A stretch of DNA of 64,000 nt, from positions 51,190-115,189 of the forward strand of contig CAZTGZ010000006.1 in NCBI GenBank assembly GCA_964613385.1, given 5' to 3'. Within the stretch, counting starts at the first letter, position 1. Every line of letters begins with the position of its first letter. Under the pieces are notes generated by a model that was not told the origin of the DNA, ran no database searches, and worked only from the letters and a program-made list of their open reading frames with translations. This document shows positions 17,707 to 27,601 of this stretch, piece by piece. The DNA is from CAZTGZ01 sp964613385. GTDB taxonomy: Bacteria; Bacteroidota; Bacteroidia; NS11-12g; UBA9320. A program made the position numbers and the translations under genes.

Positions 17707-19531
17707 CGGAGTTTTCAGAAGGAATGTAATCATTGCTGTCGTTTCAACGGTTTCCCTCATTTTTCTCATTCGTCTTTTTTATTTACAGGTTGTAGACAAA
17801 AGTTATACTGAATTTGCGGATCAAAACGCAAAAAAGGTATTGACGAGATATCCGGTTCGCGGTCTTATTATGGATCGCAACAATAAACTCATGGTGTTTA
17901 ATGACGTGGTTTATGATCTGATGGTAAATATTCCCACGCGTCTAAAGGATTTTGATACCGCGTATTTCTGTGAACTGATGAACATAGAGAAAACCGAGTT
18001 TTTAGATCGGTTAGCCTATGCCAGAACGCATGCGTATATGAGAAAAGGAGTTTTTAAGAAAAATCTTGATCCTTCTTTGCATGCCAAACTGTTGGAAAGT
18101 ATGTATGCATTCGGTGATTTTTTTATTGAGACGCGTACAGACCGCAAGTATAAATTGCCCGTTGGAGCACATGTGTTGGGGTACATCGGTGAAATTTCTG
18201 CCCGAGAGTTGGAGAATCAGGATGAGGAATACTATAACATGGGTGATTACATCGGGAAAAGTGGAATAGAACAATTTTATGAAGTGGTGTTAAGAGGAGT
18301 GAAGGGAGAAGAAATTGTACTGGTTGATCATCTTGGGAGAATAAAGGGATCCTTTGCAGATGGTAAGTTTGACACTGAATCGGAATCGGGGAGGTTCATT
18401 ATTTCAAGCATCGATTTGAAACTTCAGGAATATGGAGAGAAATTAATGGCCAACAAAATGGGAAGTATTGTGGCGATAGAACCTTCAACCGGACAAATTC
18501 TGGCTTTGGTTTCCAGCCCTTCGTATGATCCCAATCAATTCAATATCAGGAACCGAGGGAAAACGTACCCGATACTTTCCAAGGATAAAAACAAGCCATT
18601 GTACAATCGGGCGGTATCGGCTATGTATCCACCTGGATCGGTTTTTAAGGTCATACAAGCGCTCATTGCTCTGGAAGAAGGGGTCATTTCGCCCGATACC
18701 AGATTCCCGTGTAATGGAGGATACCGATTGGGGAATCTATTGGTTCGATGTCACCCCCATAGCCCCAATCCGGATTTGGAGGTAAGTTTGTCAACATCAT
18801 GTAACTCCTACTATTGCAATACTTTCAAGGGCATCATGCAACAAGAGAAATTTGAAACGCCCAGAGAAGCTTATATGAATTGGGTTGATTATTTGTATGG
18901 GTTTGGCTTGGGTAAAACGCTGGGAATAGATGTGAATAATGAAACACCCGGAATTATAAAAGACCCTGATTATTACGACAAAATGCACGGGGTGAATAAA
19001 TGGACCTATGGCCGGATTATTTCACTCTCCATAGGCCAGGGAGAATTGGGCGTAACACCGGTTCAAATGGCCAATCTGGCGGCCATCATTGCGAATCGGG
19101 GCTATTTTTATGTGCCGCATACCATTCGCAAAATTGAAGGTGGGGTTCCAATTCCTGAAGTCTTTACAAAAAAGCATAGTACCCGGGTATCTGAATATAA
19201 CTATGAAGTGGTTATAGAAGCCATGTCAAAGGTTCTAACGCAAGGCACCGCGGTTGGGTCAAGAATTAAGGATATAGAAGTATGCGGAAAAACCGGAACG
19301 GTGCAAAATCCTCATGGAGAGAATCACAGCGTATTTATTGCTTTTGCTCCCAGAGATAACCCTAAAATTGCCATTGCAGCCGTGGTGGAGAATGCCGGAT
19401 ATGGTGCGACCTGGGCGGCTCCAATCAGTTCTTTGATGATTGAAAGATACCTGAAGGCAGATACCACGGAACGCAAATATCTCGAAGAACGAATTCTGAA
19501 AGCCAATAAAATGCCGGTTGAAGATCCATGA
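17699..19531 (+). CDS. mrdA: Penicillin-binding protein 2 (elongation transpeptidase)
   Basis: A 610-aa class B PBP that crosslinks peptidoglycan during lateral growth. One N-terminal transmembrane helix (about 9-27) precedes a dimerisation domain with RYPVRGLIMDRN, then the transpeptidase domain. Its three active-site motifs are present: SVFK within PPGSVFKV (about 313-316, catalytic Ser), SCN within LSTSCNSYYCN, and KTGT within CGKTGTVQNP (about 531). It overlaps mreD by 8 bases and rodA by 4. It is the cognate transpeptidase for the RodA glycosyltransferase encoded next. Confidence 0.96.
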   Translation: MINGVFRRNVIIAVVSTVSLIFLIRLFYLQVVDKSYTEFADQNAKKVLTRYPVRGLIMDRNNKLMVFNDVVYDLMVNIPTRLKDFDTAYFCELMNIEKTEFLDRLAYARTHAYMRKGVFKKNLDPSLHAKLLESMYAFGDFFIETRTDRKYKLPVGAHVLGYIGEISARELENQDEEYYNMGDYIGKSGIEQFYEVVLRGVKGEEIVLVDHLGRIKGSFADGKFDTESESGRFIISSIDLKLQEYGEKLMANKMGSIVAIEPSTGQILALVSSPSYDPNQFNIRNRGKTYPILSKDKNKPLYNRAVSAMYPPGSVFKVIQALIALEEGVISPDTRFPCNGGYRLGNLLVRCHPHSPNPDLEVSLSTSCNSYYCNTFKGIMQQEKFETPREAYMNWVDYLYGFGLGKTLGIDVNNETPGIIKDPDYYDKMHGVNKWTYGRIISLSIGQGELGVTPVQMANLAAIIANRGYFYVPHTIRKIEGGVPIPEVFTKKHSTRVSEYNYEVVIEAMSKVLTQGTAVGSRIKDIEVCGKTGTVQNPHGENHSVFIAFAPRDNPKIAIAAVVENAGYGATWAAPISSLMIERYLKADTTERKYLEERILKANKMPVEDP

Positions 19532-20799
19532 GCGAAGAGAAGTTATATACCGGAACAACAGACTGGCTTTTGGTGATATTTTATCTCATGTTGGCCGGTA
19601 TTGGATTGGTCAGCGTTTTTTCGAGCTCGTCGGAAGGAATGGGTTTAATGCTGGACCTTTCCACAAAGTACGGAAAACAAGCACTTTGGCTGGTCATCTC
19701 TCTGACAGTTGGCTTTGGCCTCTTCTTGTTTGACGTTCGATTCTTTAGTTTCTTTTCCTGGCTGTTTTATGCTGTTGGAATCGGCCTTCTGGCAGCAGTT
19801 TTGGTTGTGGGAAGTGAAATGTTTGGTTCAAAATCCTGGATCAATATTGGCGGTATGAGCATTCAACCTGCTGAATTTGCTAAACTCGGAACGGCCATCG
19901 CTCTGGCGAGGTATCTTTCAGAATATGGTGTGGATGTGAGAAAATGGAAATTCAGAATTAATGCCCTCATCATCATAGGAATTCCCATGGCTTTGGTCTT
20001 GTTGCAAGGCGATGCTGGGTCTTCACTCGTTTTTATGAGTTTTTTTCTGGTGCTATACCGCGAAGGATTACCCGGCTATCTGTTGATTGCAGGAATTTCG
20101 GTTATCCTGATTTTTATTCTCACTTTGTTTTTCGACGCGATTGCTGTGATCCTGATGTTTGGTGGAATTGCTTTTATCATCATTGCCCTTAATTATAAAA
20201 GGAGATCAATTGTTACCTTAATGATGGCGCTAATTGCTACCGTTGCTGCAATATCATTTTCGGTAGATTATGTGGTCAACAATGTTTTAAAGGAACATCA
20301 GAAAAAGAGAATTCTTGTAACGCTGAAAATGCTTGAAGATCCAAAGGGTATTGAGTATAACGTAATTCAGTCGAAAATTGCCATTGGATCCGGTGGTATT
20401 TGGGGAAAGGGCTTTTTACAGGGGACGCAAACCAAAGGCGATTTTGTCCCTGAGCAGAGTACTGATTTTATTTTTTGTACGATAGGTGAAGAGTTCGGCC
20501 TTCTGGGCTCCTGGCTGCTGGTATTATTATATACTGCTTTGCTGATACGGGTGTTTTTTGTAGCTGAGAGACAAAAAAATCGATTCGGTAGAATTTATGG
20601 CTATGGGGTAGGATCCATTTTATTCATCCATTTTTTTATCAATATCGGAATGGCCATAGATTTGATGCCGGTCATTGGAATTCCACTTCCTTTTATCAGT
20701 TATGGAGGAAGTTCACTCTTCGCGTTTACCTTATTACTGTTTTTATTAATCAGATTGGATGCAAACCGGCACAATGAATTGGACGCCATGTCTCAATAA
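19528..20799 (+). CDS. rodA: Peptidoglycan glycosyltransferase RodA
   Basis: A 423-aa SEDS-family membrane enzyme that polymerises lipid II into glycan strands with PBP2. About ten transmembrane segments are visible. SEDS signatures include KSWINIGGMSIQPAEFAKL (about 107-125), the segment with GDAGSSLVFMSFF, and ALLIRVFFVAERQKNRFG followed by IGIPLPFISYGGSSLFAF near the C-terminus. The start ATG overlaps the mrdA stop as ATGA. The stop abuts the recG stop on the other strand with no base between (TAATTA), leaving no room for a terminator. Confidence 0.95.
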   Translation: MSEEKLYTGTTDWLLVIFYLMLAGIGLVSVFSSSSEGMGLMLDLSTKYGKQALWLVISLTVGFGLFLFDVRFFSFFSWLFYAVGIGLLAAVLVVGSEMFGSKSWINIGGMSIQPAEFAKLGTAIALARYLSEYGVDVRKWKFRINALIIIGIPMALVLLQGDAGSSLVFMSFFLVLYREGLPGYLLIAGISVILIFILTLFFDAIAVILMFGGIAFIIIALNYKRRSIVTLMMALIATVAAISFSVDYVVNNVLKEHQKKRILVTLKMLEDPKGIEYNVIQSKIAIGSGGIWGKGFLQGTQTKGDFVPEQSTDFIFCTIGEEFGLLGSWLLVLLYTALLIRVFFVAERQKNRFGRIYGYGVGSILFIHFFINIGMAIDLMPVIGIPLPFISYGGSSLFAFTLLLFLLIRLDANRHNELDAMSQ

Positions 20800-22902
20800 T
20801 TATGAAATTCGACTCCAGTCAGTCGTTCCCTTCAAACTTCGCAAATAACTTCTCAATGACAACTGGTCAGGTGCCTCTAATTCAGGGTCGGATTGCAGCA
20901 GCCATTCGGCATCTTTTCTGCTTTTCATCATCAATTCTTCGTCTCCTGTAATTTTTGCCAGTTTCAAATCAGGCAATCCGCTTTGTTGTGTGCCTTCTAT
21001 ATCTCCCGGCCCCCTAAGACTGAGATCCATTTCTGCTAATTTAAACCCGTCTTGGGTGGATTGCATGGCTTTAATCCGCTTCAATCCATAAGCGCTGATC
21101 TCCTTTCCGGATAAGAGGATGCAATAACTCTGTTCAGAGCCCCTGCCTACACGTCCTCTGAGCTGGTGAAGCTGCGAGAGTCCGAATCTCTCCGCGTTTT
21201 CGATGACCATGGTAGTTGCATTGGGTACATTGATGCCAACTTCAATCACGGTTGTCGAAATCAATATTTGAATATGCCCTTGCTTAAACCTATCCATAAC
21301 GAACTCTTTCTCAGAAGGTTTCATTTTGCCATGTATGATATCAACCTGAAATTCCGGTCTGGGGAAAAACCTTGAGAAAAACTCAAATCCTTCCATCAAA
21401 CTGTTGTAAGACATTTTTTCGGATTCCTCAATCAGCGGATACACTACGTATATCTGTCTACCTGAATCAATTTGTTTTCGGATAAATTCAATGAGATTCA
21501 TCCGCTGAGCTTCGTTGATGTGCAGTGTCTGTATTGGTTTCCGACCGGCAGGTAACTGGTCAATGACAGAAATATCCAGATCGCCGTAAATGGTCATGGC
21601 CAGGGTTCGCGGAATGGGTGTGGCGGTCATGACTAGTATATGTGGTACTTCACCGCTTTTGTCCCACATTTTTGCCCTCTGTGCTACCCCAAACCGATGT
21701 TGTTCATCAATAATGGCCAACCCTTGTCGCTTCATTTTTACGCGATCTTCAATCAGGGCATGGGTGCCAATTAGAAGTTGAATATTTCCGGAAGCAAGTC
21801 CTTCCAAAATTTCTATTCTGGCGCGTGACTTGGTCGACCCTGTGAGCAAGGCTATGCTCAATCCGAGCTTTTCTGCAGGCTCTTTCATGTTTTCATAGTG
21901 CTGAAAGGCCAAAATTTCGGTGGGTGCCATTAAACTGCTTTGGGTATTGTTGTCTGCCGCTAACAACATCAACATAAAGGCCACAACGGATTTTCCACTT
22001 CCCACATCTCCCTGCAACAATCGGTTCATTTGTTTGCCAGTGCGCAAATCGTCTCTGATTTCTTTGAGTACCCTTTTTTGTGCTTCTGTGAGTTGAAATG
22101 GGATATGATGTGCGTAATAATCATTGAAAAAGCTGCCAACTTTTACAAAAGGAATACCTTTAAAAAGCGCTTTATTCCTCAATTTTTGCTTGACAATTCT
22201 CAGCTGGAGGATAAGCAACTCTTCATATTTTAAGCGGTGAATGGCCATTCTTAAGGCCGATTCATCTGTTGGCTGATGTATATTTCGAATGGCGGCTAAC
22301 CGCGACATCAATTCGTTGGATTTTAGAAGGGAAGAAGGAAGAATTTCCGGCAAACTGAATTGGGGGTGCGCGAAAATCTGATCAAGCAATACACGAAAAT
22401 GCTTTTGATTGAAATTTTTGTTTCTCAACTTTTCAGTAAGTGAGTAAACGCCTTGCAAACCCTTGTTTTTTAAGGTGTTAGCGGTAGTTTCAATTTCAGG
22501 GTGTACAAAGTTCAATTTGTTACCAAATTCGGATGGCTTGCCGAAAATCACGTAGCTCTCACCGGGTTTGTATTGTTCGAGTATCCATTTATGACCCTGA
22601 AACCAAACCAAGGGAATACTCCCGGTATGATCACTCAGGGTAGATTTCAATCGTTTAAACTTGCCGTTCCCAACAAATTCAAAGGGTCCCAAAACTCCTT
22701 TTACCTGAACATATGTCAAATCACCTTGTAACTCACTGATTAAATGGAATTTAGTTCTGTCAATATAACGAAAAGGGAAATAGTATAAGAGATCCTGGAC
22801 TGTTTTAATACCCAATTCCTTTTCGAAAAGTTCGGCTTTTGCAGGCCCGACTCCTTTGAGATACAATACCGGTGTTGATAGGTAACCCGGTGAAGCATTC
22901 AT
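20800..22902 (-). CDS. recG: ATP-dependent DNA helicase RecG
   Basis: A 700-aa branch-migration helicase that rescues stalled forks and processes Holliday junctions. An N-terminal wedge/OB domain (to about 250) precedes the SF2 helicase core. Visible motifs are Walker A GDVGSGKS (about 300), IIDEQHRFGVAQR (DEQH box II), VMTATPIPRTLAMT (motif III) and QLRGRVGRGSEQSYC (motif VI). Its length is the family norm. Its ATG overlaps the stop of the CPBP gene as ATGA, so the two are cotranscribed. It converges exactly on rodA. Confidence 0.97.
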   Translation of the reverse strand: MNASPGYLSTPVLYLKGVGPAKAELFEKELGIKTVQDLLYYFPFRYIDRTKFHLISELQGDLTYVQVKGVLGPFEFVGNGKFKRLKSTLSDHTGSIPLVWFQGHKWILEQYKPGESYVIFGKPSEFGNKLNFVHPEIETTANTLKNKGLQGVYSLTEKLRNKNFNQKHFRVLLDQIFAHPQFSLPEILPSSLLKSNELMSRLAAIRNIHQPTDESALRMAIHRLKYEELLILQLRIVKQKLRNKALFKGIPFVKVGSFFNDYYAHHIPFQLTEAQKRVLKEIRDDLRTGKQMNRLLQGDVGSGKSVVAFMLMLLAADNNTQSSLMAPTEILAFQHYENMKEPAEKLGLSIALLTGSTKSRARIEILEGLASGNIQLLIGTHALIEDRVKMKRQGLAIIDEQHRFGVAQRAKMWDKSGEVPHILVMTATPIPRTLAMTIYGDLDISVIDQLPAGRKPIQTLHINEAQRMNLIEFIRKQIDSGRQIYVVYPLIEESEKMSYNSLMEGFEFFSRFFPRPEFQVDIIHGKMKPSEKEFVMDRFKQGHIQILISTTVIEVGINVPNATTMVIENAERFGLSQLHQLRGRVGRGSEQSYCILLSGKEISAYGLKRIKAMQSTQDGFKLAEMDLSLRGPGDIEGTQQSGLPDLKLAKITGDEELMMKSRKDAEWLLQSDPELEAPDQLSLRSYLRSLKGTTDWSRIS

Positions 22903-23876
22903 AGATCAGTTATTTTTTGTATAAAAGCAGCCATCTCCATCAGCCAGGCAATACCCATATGCACAATAATGCCGCCCGCAATACTCCTGCTGTAGTATGA
23001 AATAATTCCCAATAAACTCCCTCCAAAAAATGAACTGATGGTTTCTCCCAATGGTTTCCCGAAATGAATAACCACATAAAAGGCTGCCATGGGAAGTATG
23101 GCGGAAGGTCCCGCCAAATGCACAAACGCCATAACAAGAAATCCCCTGAAATAAAATTCTATGAAAACAAAATCCAGTCCATATACCAACTCATACAGGC
23201 CAAAATATTTAAGATCAGCCTGTTTTTTAGGGTCTAATCCTTGCAACTCTCCTCCTCTTGGATACATATCTAAAAAATCAGATTGAAATGAGGCCAGTGC
23301 AATCAAAGGTATCATCACCAACAGCATAACGACATAAGGTGTGGTATCATATCCTTTCAAGGTAAAGCCGTACAGGGGCTCCTTTTTTTTGTCTTTTAGG
23401 TACCAATAAATGAAAATAGGCACCAAAATGAGCATCATCCGGAAAACTGAGAGAATAATACTATACCAGAAATAAGCCAAGGGCGAATGTTCTATGTAAG
23501 GAAATAAATCATTGGCCAAAATATGCGAAATGCTCCGGAGAGAAAAAATGAGTATGGCAAAGCATGAAAGAAACCAGAATGCCGGTTTTTTGAAAATTTC
23601 AAAATTCGATTTAACGATGGCTTGTATGAAATGGGTACCGAAAAATGGAATACTAAAGAGAATGAAATAATATAAAAACAACCTGGGATCCCAGCTCAGC
23701 TCGAGTTTGGCTTGTTTTAAATATGGGTGGAAATAATTATATCCGGTTAAAATGACGAGTAAAATAACCGTTCCGAGCAATGCCCATACATTGAACTCTT
23801 CACGGAAGTATTTTTTCAGATACCCAATAATTTTTTTCACAAATGCGAACTTAAGAAATAGTTTTACTTGGCACAT
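22899..23876 (-). CDS. CPBP-family membrane protein (Abi/Rce1-like), first catalytic Glu replaced
   Basis: A 325-aa protein with about eight transmembrane helices. The C-terminal part matches CPBP intramembrane endopeptidases: IEFYFRGFL (about 240-248) corresponds to motif EExxxR, YVVIH to motif FxxxH, and VHMGIAW to motif 3. In place of the tandem Glu-Glu there is Ile-Glu, so the first glutamate, catalytic in Rce1, is missing. It may be inactive or a relative with altered chemistry. The ATG at 23876 is used here; a GTG at codon 13 (23840) starting VKKIIGYLKKYF is a reasonable alternative, since a TAAGTTCG box lies just before it. It is cotranscribed with recG. Confidence 0.7.
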   Translation of the reverse strand: MCQVKLFLKFAFVKKIIGYLKKYFREEFNVWALLGTVILLVILTGYNYFHPYLKQAKLELSWDPRLFLYYFILFSIPFFGTHFIQAIVKSNFEIFKKPAFWFLSCFAILIFSLRSISHILANDLFPYIEHSPLAYFWYSIILSVFRMMLILVPIFIYWYLKDKKKEPLYGFTLKGYDTTPYVVMLLVMIPLIALASFQSDFLDMYPRGGELQGLDPKKQADLKYFGLYELVYGLDFVFIEFYFRGFLVMAFVHLAGPSAILPMAAFYVVIHFGKPLGETISSFFGGSLLGIISYYSRSIAGGIIVHMGIAWLMEMAAFIQKITDL

Positions 23877-23952
23877 GCATGTTTCTCATTGTATATAACT
23901 TAAAAAGAATCCACAGTTTATCCATACAACCAATGTTAAGCCTCTTGTGCGT

Positions 23953-23960
23953 TAACTTTG
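23953..23960 (+). promoter_or_regulatory. dnaE: -7 promoter box TAACTTTG for dnaE
   Basis: Exact TAnnTTTG, ending 12 bases before the dnaE ATG at 23973. It overlaps an in-frame TTG at 23958 that is therefore unlikely to be the start. Confidence 0.55.
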
Positions 23961-23972
23961 AAATTCTTCACC

Positions 23973-26900
23973 ATGACAGAATTTGTACATTTACATTGCC
24001 ATACTCAGTTCTCACTGTTAGATGGGGCTTCCTCTATTCCGGGAATGATGAAAAAAGCCAAAGAGCACGGAATGAAAGCCGTGGCTTTAACCGATCACGG
24101 AAATATGTTCGGGGCTTTTCAATTTACCCTGGAAGCCGGCAAAAATGGCATCAAACCCATCATTGGTTGTGAATTCTATGTGGTTGAAGACAGACATAAA
24201 AAGTCATTTGGCGGGGGTGAAAAAGACAAACGATTTCACCAGTTGTTATTAGCCAAGAATAAGACCGGTTACGAGAATTTGTCGAGGTTGTGTTCTCTCG
24301 GTTTTATTGAAGGCCTATACGGCAAATTCCCAAGGGTTGACAGAGAGTTAATTAAAAAGTATTCTGAAGGAATCATTGCAACCACTTGTTGTATCGGGGC
24401 TGAAGTACCCCAGGCAATTTTGCATCAGGGCGAAGAAGCTGCTGAAAAAATTTTCCTCGAATGGCGTGAAATATTTGGAGAAAACTATTTCATTGAGTTG
24501 CAGAGACACGGACTGACCAATATTGATCATACAGGTATGAGTCAGGAGGACGTGAATCAAATTTTGCTTAAATGGTCTAAAAAATATAATGTTCCGGTTA
24601 TAGCCACCAATGATTCTCATTACGTAGATCAACCCGACAACATTGCGCACGATATACTCCTCTGCATTAATACGGGTGATTTTGTGAACACTCCGATCGG
24701 TGATGGCAAAGGCTATCGTTTTGGATTTCCGAACAGCGAGTTCTTCTTTAAAACTCCTGAAGAAATGGCCAAACTCTTTGCTGATGTTCCTTCCGCCCTG
24801 GAGAACACGGTGATGATTGCAGACATGATTGAGGCGCCTGATTTGAAACGGAACATCTTATTGCCGAATTATCAGATTCCACCAGAATTCAAAAACCAGG
24901 AAGAATATTTACAATTTTTATGTTTTGAAGGAGCCAGAATTAGGTATGGAGGTATTTCCGAAGAAGTCAGAGAACGCATTGATTTTGAGTTGAGTGTTAT
25001 CTTTAAATTTCATTACGAAGGATACTTTCTCATTGTTCAGGACTTTACATCTGCAGCTCGAAAAATGGGCGTGAGGGTGGGACCCGGCAGAGGTAGCGCG
25101 GCAGGTTCTGTAGTGGCATATTGCTTGGGTATTACCAACGTAGACCCAATGAAATATGGGTTGCTTTTTGAAAGATTCCTGAATCCGGACCGGGTTTCAA
25201 TGCCCGATATCGATATAGATTTTGATGATATCGGACGATCAAAGGTGCTGGATTATGTCGTGGATAAATACGGCAAAAGACAAGTTGCTCAAATTATCAC
25301 CTACGGATCGATGGCAGCAAAGTCATCCATCAGAGATGTTGGGAGAGTGCTGAATATCCCATTGGAAGAGGTAGACAAAATCAGTAAGATGGTGCCTGAC
25401 ATTTCTCTGAAAGACATCTTTGATACGCCTATGGAGAAATTAAAACAGGATGTACGTTCCGAATGGGTAGATCAGGTAGTTCAGCTGAGAAAACTGGCCG
25501 AAGGCAAAAATGAAACGGCCAAAATGTTGATGCACGCCCGAAAGTTGGAAGGCTCTGTGCGAAATACCGGAGTGCATGCCTGCGGAGTAATTATTACCCC
25601 TCAAGACATTACGGATCTGGTGCCGGTCGCGGTAGCCCGTGATTCTGATTTATTGGTAACCCAATTCGATAACGACGTGGTTGAAAAGGCAGGTCTGTTA
25701 AAAATGGACTTTCTTGGTTTGCGCACGCTCAGCATTATTAACGATTGCATCAAAAGAATTGAGGAAAGACACGGAATTCTGATAGATCCTGACCTGATTG
25801 AATTAAATGATCAGGAAACGTATAAATTATTTCAGGATGGGCGTACTGTAGGCATTTTTCAGTTTGAAAGCGAAGGAATGCAAAAGCATTTGAAAGATCT
25901 GAAGCCGAATAGGTTCGAAGATTTGATCGCGATGAATGCTTTGTACCGCCCGGGCCCATTGGCGTATATTCCAAAGTTCATTCAAAGAAAACACGGCAAG
26001 GAAGATATCACCTACGATGTCCCTGACATGGAGGAGTTCTTGAGTGAAACCTATGGCATTACCGTGTATCAGGAACAAGTGATGCGTTTGTCTCAGAAAC
26101 TTGCAGGATTCACCAAAGCTCAGGCCGACCAACTGAGAAAAGCCATGGGGAAAAAAGACCGTGCATTGCTCGATCAACTCAAGGAAACTTTTCAGCAAGG
26201 TGCTTCCGAGCGCGGCCATGACGCCAAAGTAATGGAAAAAGTATGGACTGATTGGGAAGCTTTTGCGCAATACGCATTTAACAAATCTCACAGTACATGC
26301 TACTCGGTTGTTGCATTTCAAACAGCCTGGTTCAAAACGCATTATCCGGCTGAATATATGTCTGCTGTGCTCACCAACAACATGTCTGACATTAAAAAAA
26401 TTGGATTCTTCATTGATGAATGCAAAGCCATGGGCCTGACAGTTTCCGGACCGGATATCAATGAAAGTAAGCTTCCTTTTTCTGTTAACAAATTAGGTCA
26501 TATTCGATTTGGATTGGCAGCTGTTAAAGGTGTGGGTGAAGGTGCTGCCGAGGAGATTATCAGAGAACGGGAAGCAGGTGGAGAGTATGCATCTATATTT
26601 GATCTCACCTCAAGGGTGAACCTGAGGGTTGTGAATAAAAAATCATTAGAGGCATTAGCGCAAGCCGGAAGTTTTGACGGATTTACAGATACGCATCGAA
26701 CACAATATATTCTGAAAGACGGGGAAGATCAATCAAATGGAGTAGAATTGGCCATTAAATACGGAAGCAATGTTCAATCCAATCAAATGGCATCGCAGGG
26801 CTCCTTATTTGGCGCAAGTCAGGGAGCATCGCTAACACCACCACAATTACCCAAAGTTGAACCTGCAAACCGCATGTATTTGTTGAATTGCGAGAAGGAG

Positions 26901-27518
26901 ATGTTGGGTATGTATTTAAGTGGTCATCCTTTGGATGATTATAAGCTGAGTATTAGGCACTTTTGCTCTCATAGCCTGAATGAAATTAAATCATCCGGGC
27001 TTAAATTGATGGATAAAGACGTGAAAATCGCGGGAATTGTTACCAAGTGTCAGGACAGGCGAAGCAAAGACGACAAACCATTTGGGATTTATACCATAGA
27101 AGATTATGAAGGATCTATGGAAATTGCATTGTTCAGCGATGATTATGCCAAATTCAAAGGTTATTTGGGCGTCGGGAATATGGTGTTCATACAGGCAAAA
27201 ATGGAAAAGGATTTTCGAAACCCGGAACAGGCCAAGCTGCGCATTGGAAACATGCACTTTTTACCGGATGTTGAAGAAAAATTGCTGAAACAGATTAGTA
27301 TACCAATTTCTCTCGAACTCATCAATGAAGAATTTATACAATCCATAAAATTGAGAACCCGGGAAATTAAAAACGGAGTACCGGTTTATTTTGAAATTGT
27401 CGATGCTGAAGAATCCATAAGGGTGAGGCTGAGATCAGCAGGAATTAAAGGGAATCTGAGCTCAGAATTTATACATCATATCAAAAACATGGGATTGAGT
27501 TATGCAGTGAACGCATAA
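23973..27518 (+). CDS. dnaE: DNA polymerase III alpha subunit
   Basis: The 1181-aa catalytic subunit of the replicative polymerase. The N-terminal PHP domain opens HLHCHTQFSLLDG. The C-family polymerase domain has GPGRGSAAGSVVAYCLGIT, and PDIDIDFDD (about 411-419) supplies catalytic aspartates. The fingers and thumb regions (FQFESEGMQKHLKDLKP and YRPGPL) follow, then a tandem HhH region and a C-terminal OB domain (KIAGIVTKCQDRRSKDDKPFG). The ATG at 23973 (MTEFVHLHCH) matches homologues; the upstream TTG is inside the promoter. The usp gene downstream has its own promoter. Confidence 0.97.
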   Translation: MTEFVHLHCHTQFSLLDGASSIPGMMKKAKEHGMKAVALTDHGNMFGAFQFTLEAGKNGIKPIIGCEFYVVEDRHKKSFGGGEKDKRFHQLLLAKNKTGYENLSRLCSLGFIEGLYGKFPRVDRELIKKYSEGIIATTCCIGAEVPQAILHQGEEAAEKIFLEWREIFGENYFIELQRHGLTNIDHTGMSQEDVNQILLKWSKKYNVPVIATNDSHYVDQPDNIAHDILLCINTGDFVNTPIGDGKGYRFGFPNSEFFFKTPEEMAKLFADVPSALENTVMIADMIEAPDLKRNILLPNYQIPPEFKNQEEYLQFLCFEGARIRYGGISEEVRERIDFELSVIFKFHYEGYFLIVQDFTSAARKMGVRVGPGRGSAAGSVVAYCLGITNVDPMKYGLLFERFLNPDRVSMPDIDIDFDDIGRSKVLDYVVDKYGKRQVAQIITYGSMAAKSSIRDVGRVLNIPLEEVDKISKMVPDISLKDIFDTPMEKLKQDVRSEWVDQVVQLRKLAEGKNETAKMLMHARKLEGSVRNTGVHACGVIITPQDITDLVPVAVARDSDLLVTQFDNDVVEKAGLLKMDFLGLRTLSIINDCIKRIEERHGILIDPDLIELNDQETYKLFQDGRTVGIFQFESEGMQKHLKDLKPNRFEDLIAMNALYRPGPLAYIPKFIQRKHGKEDITYDVPDMEEFLSETYGITVYQEQVMRLSQKLAGFTKAQADQLRKAMGKKDRALLDQLKETFQQGASERGHDAKVMEKVWTDWEAFAQYAFNKSHSTCYSVVAFQTAWFKTHYPAEYMSAVLTNNMSDIKKIGFFIDECKAMGLTVSGPDINESKLPFSVNKLGHIRFGLAAVKGVGEGAAEEIIREREAGGEYASIFDLTSRVNLRVVNKKSLEALAQAGSFDGFTDTHRTQYILKDGEDQSNGVELAIKYGSNVQSNQMASQGSLFGASQGASLTPPQLPKVEPANRMYLLNCEKEMLGMYLSGHPLDDYKLSIRHFCSHSLNEIKSSGLKLMDKDVKIAGIVTKCQDRRSKDDKPFGIYTIEDYEGSMEIALFSDDYAKFKGYLGVGNMVFIQAKMEKDFRNPEQAKLRIGNMHFLPDVEEKLLKQISIPISLELINEEFIQSIKLRTREIKNGVPVYFEIVDAEESIRVRLRSAGIKGNLSSEFIHHIKNMGLSYAVNA

Positions 27519-27548
27519 ATATCAAATGGCTATCATATTTTTTGAGAA

Positions 27549-27581
27549 TTGTCATTTTTTTATGATAATTGATTAATTTCG
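27549..27581 (+). promoter_or_regulatory. Palindromic element plus -7-like box upstream of the usp gene
   Basis: The 17 bases from 27549 are identical to those at 5511. GTCAT (27551-27555) and ATGAT (27562-27566) are a near-perfect inverted repeat around six T. AATTGAT and TAATTTCG (27574-27581) follow, as in the other copy but with tighter spacing. The ATG is 20 bases further on. Confidence 0.45.
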
Positions 27582-27601
27582 AAAAAAGTCAAAACAGCGA
27601 G

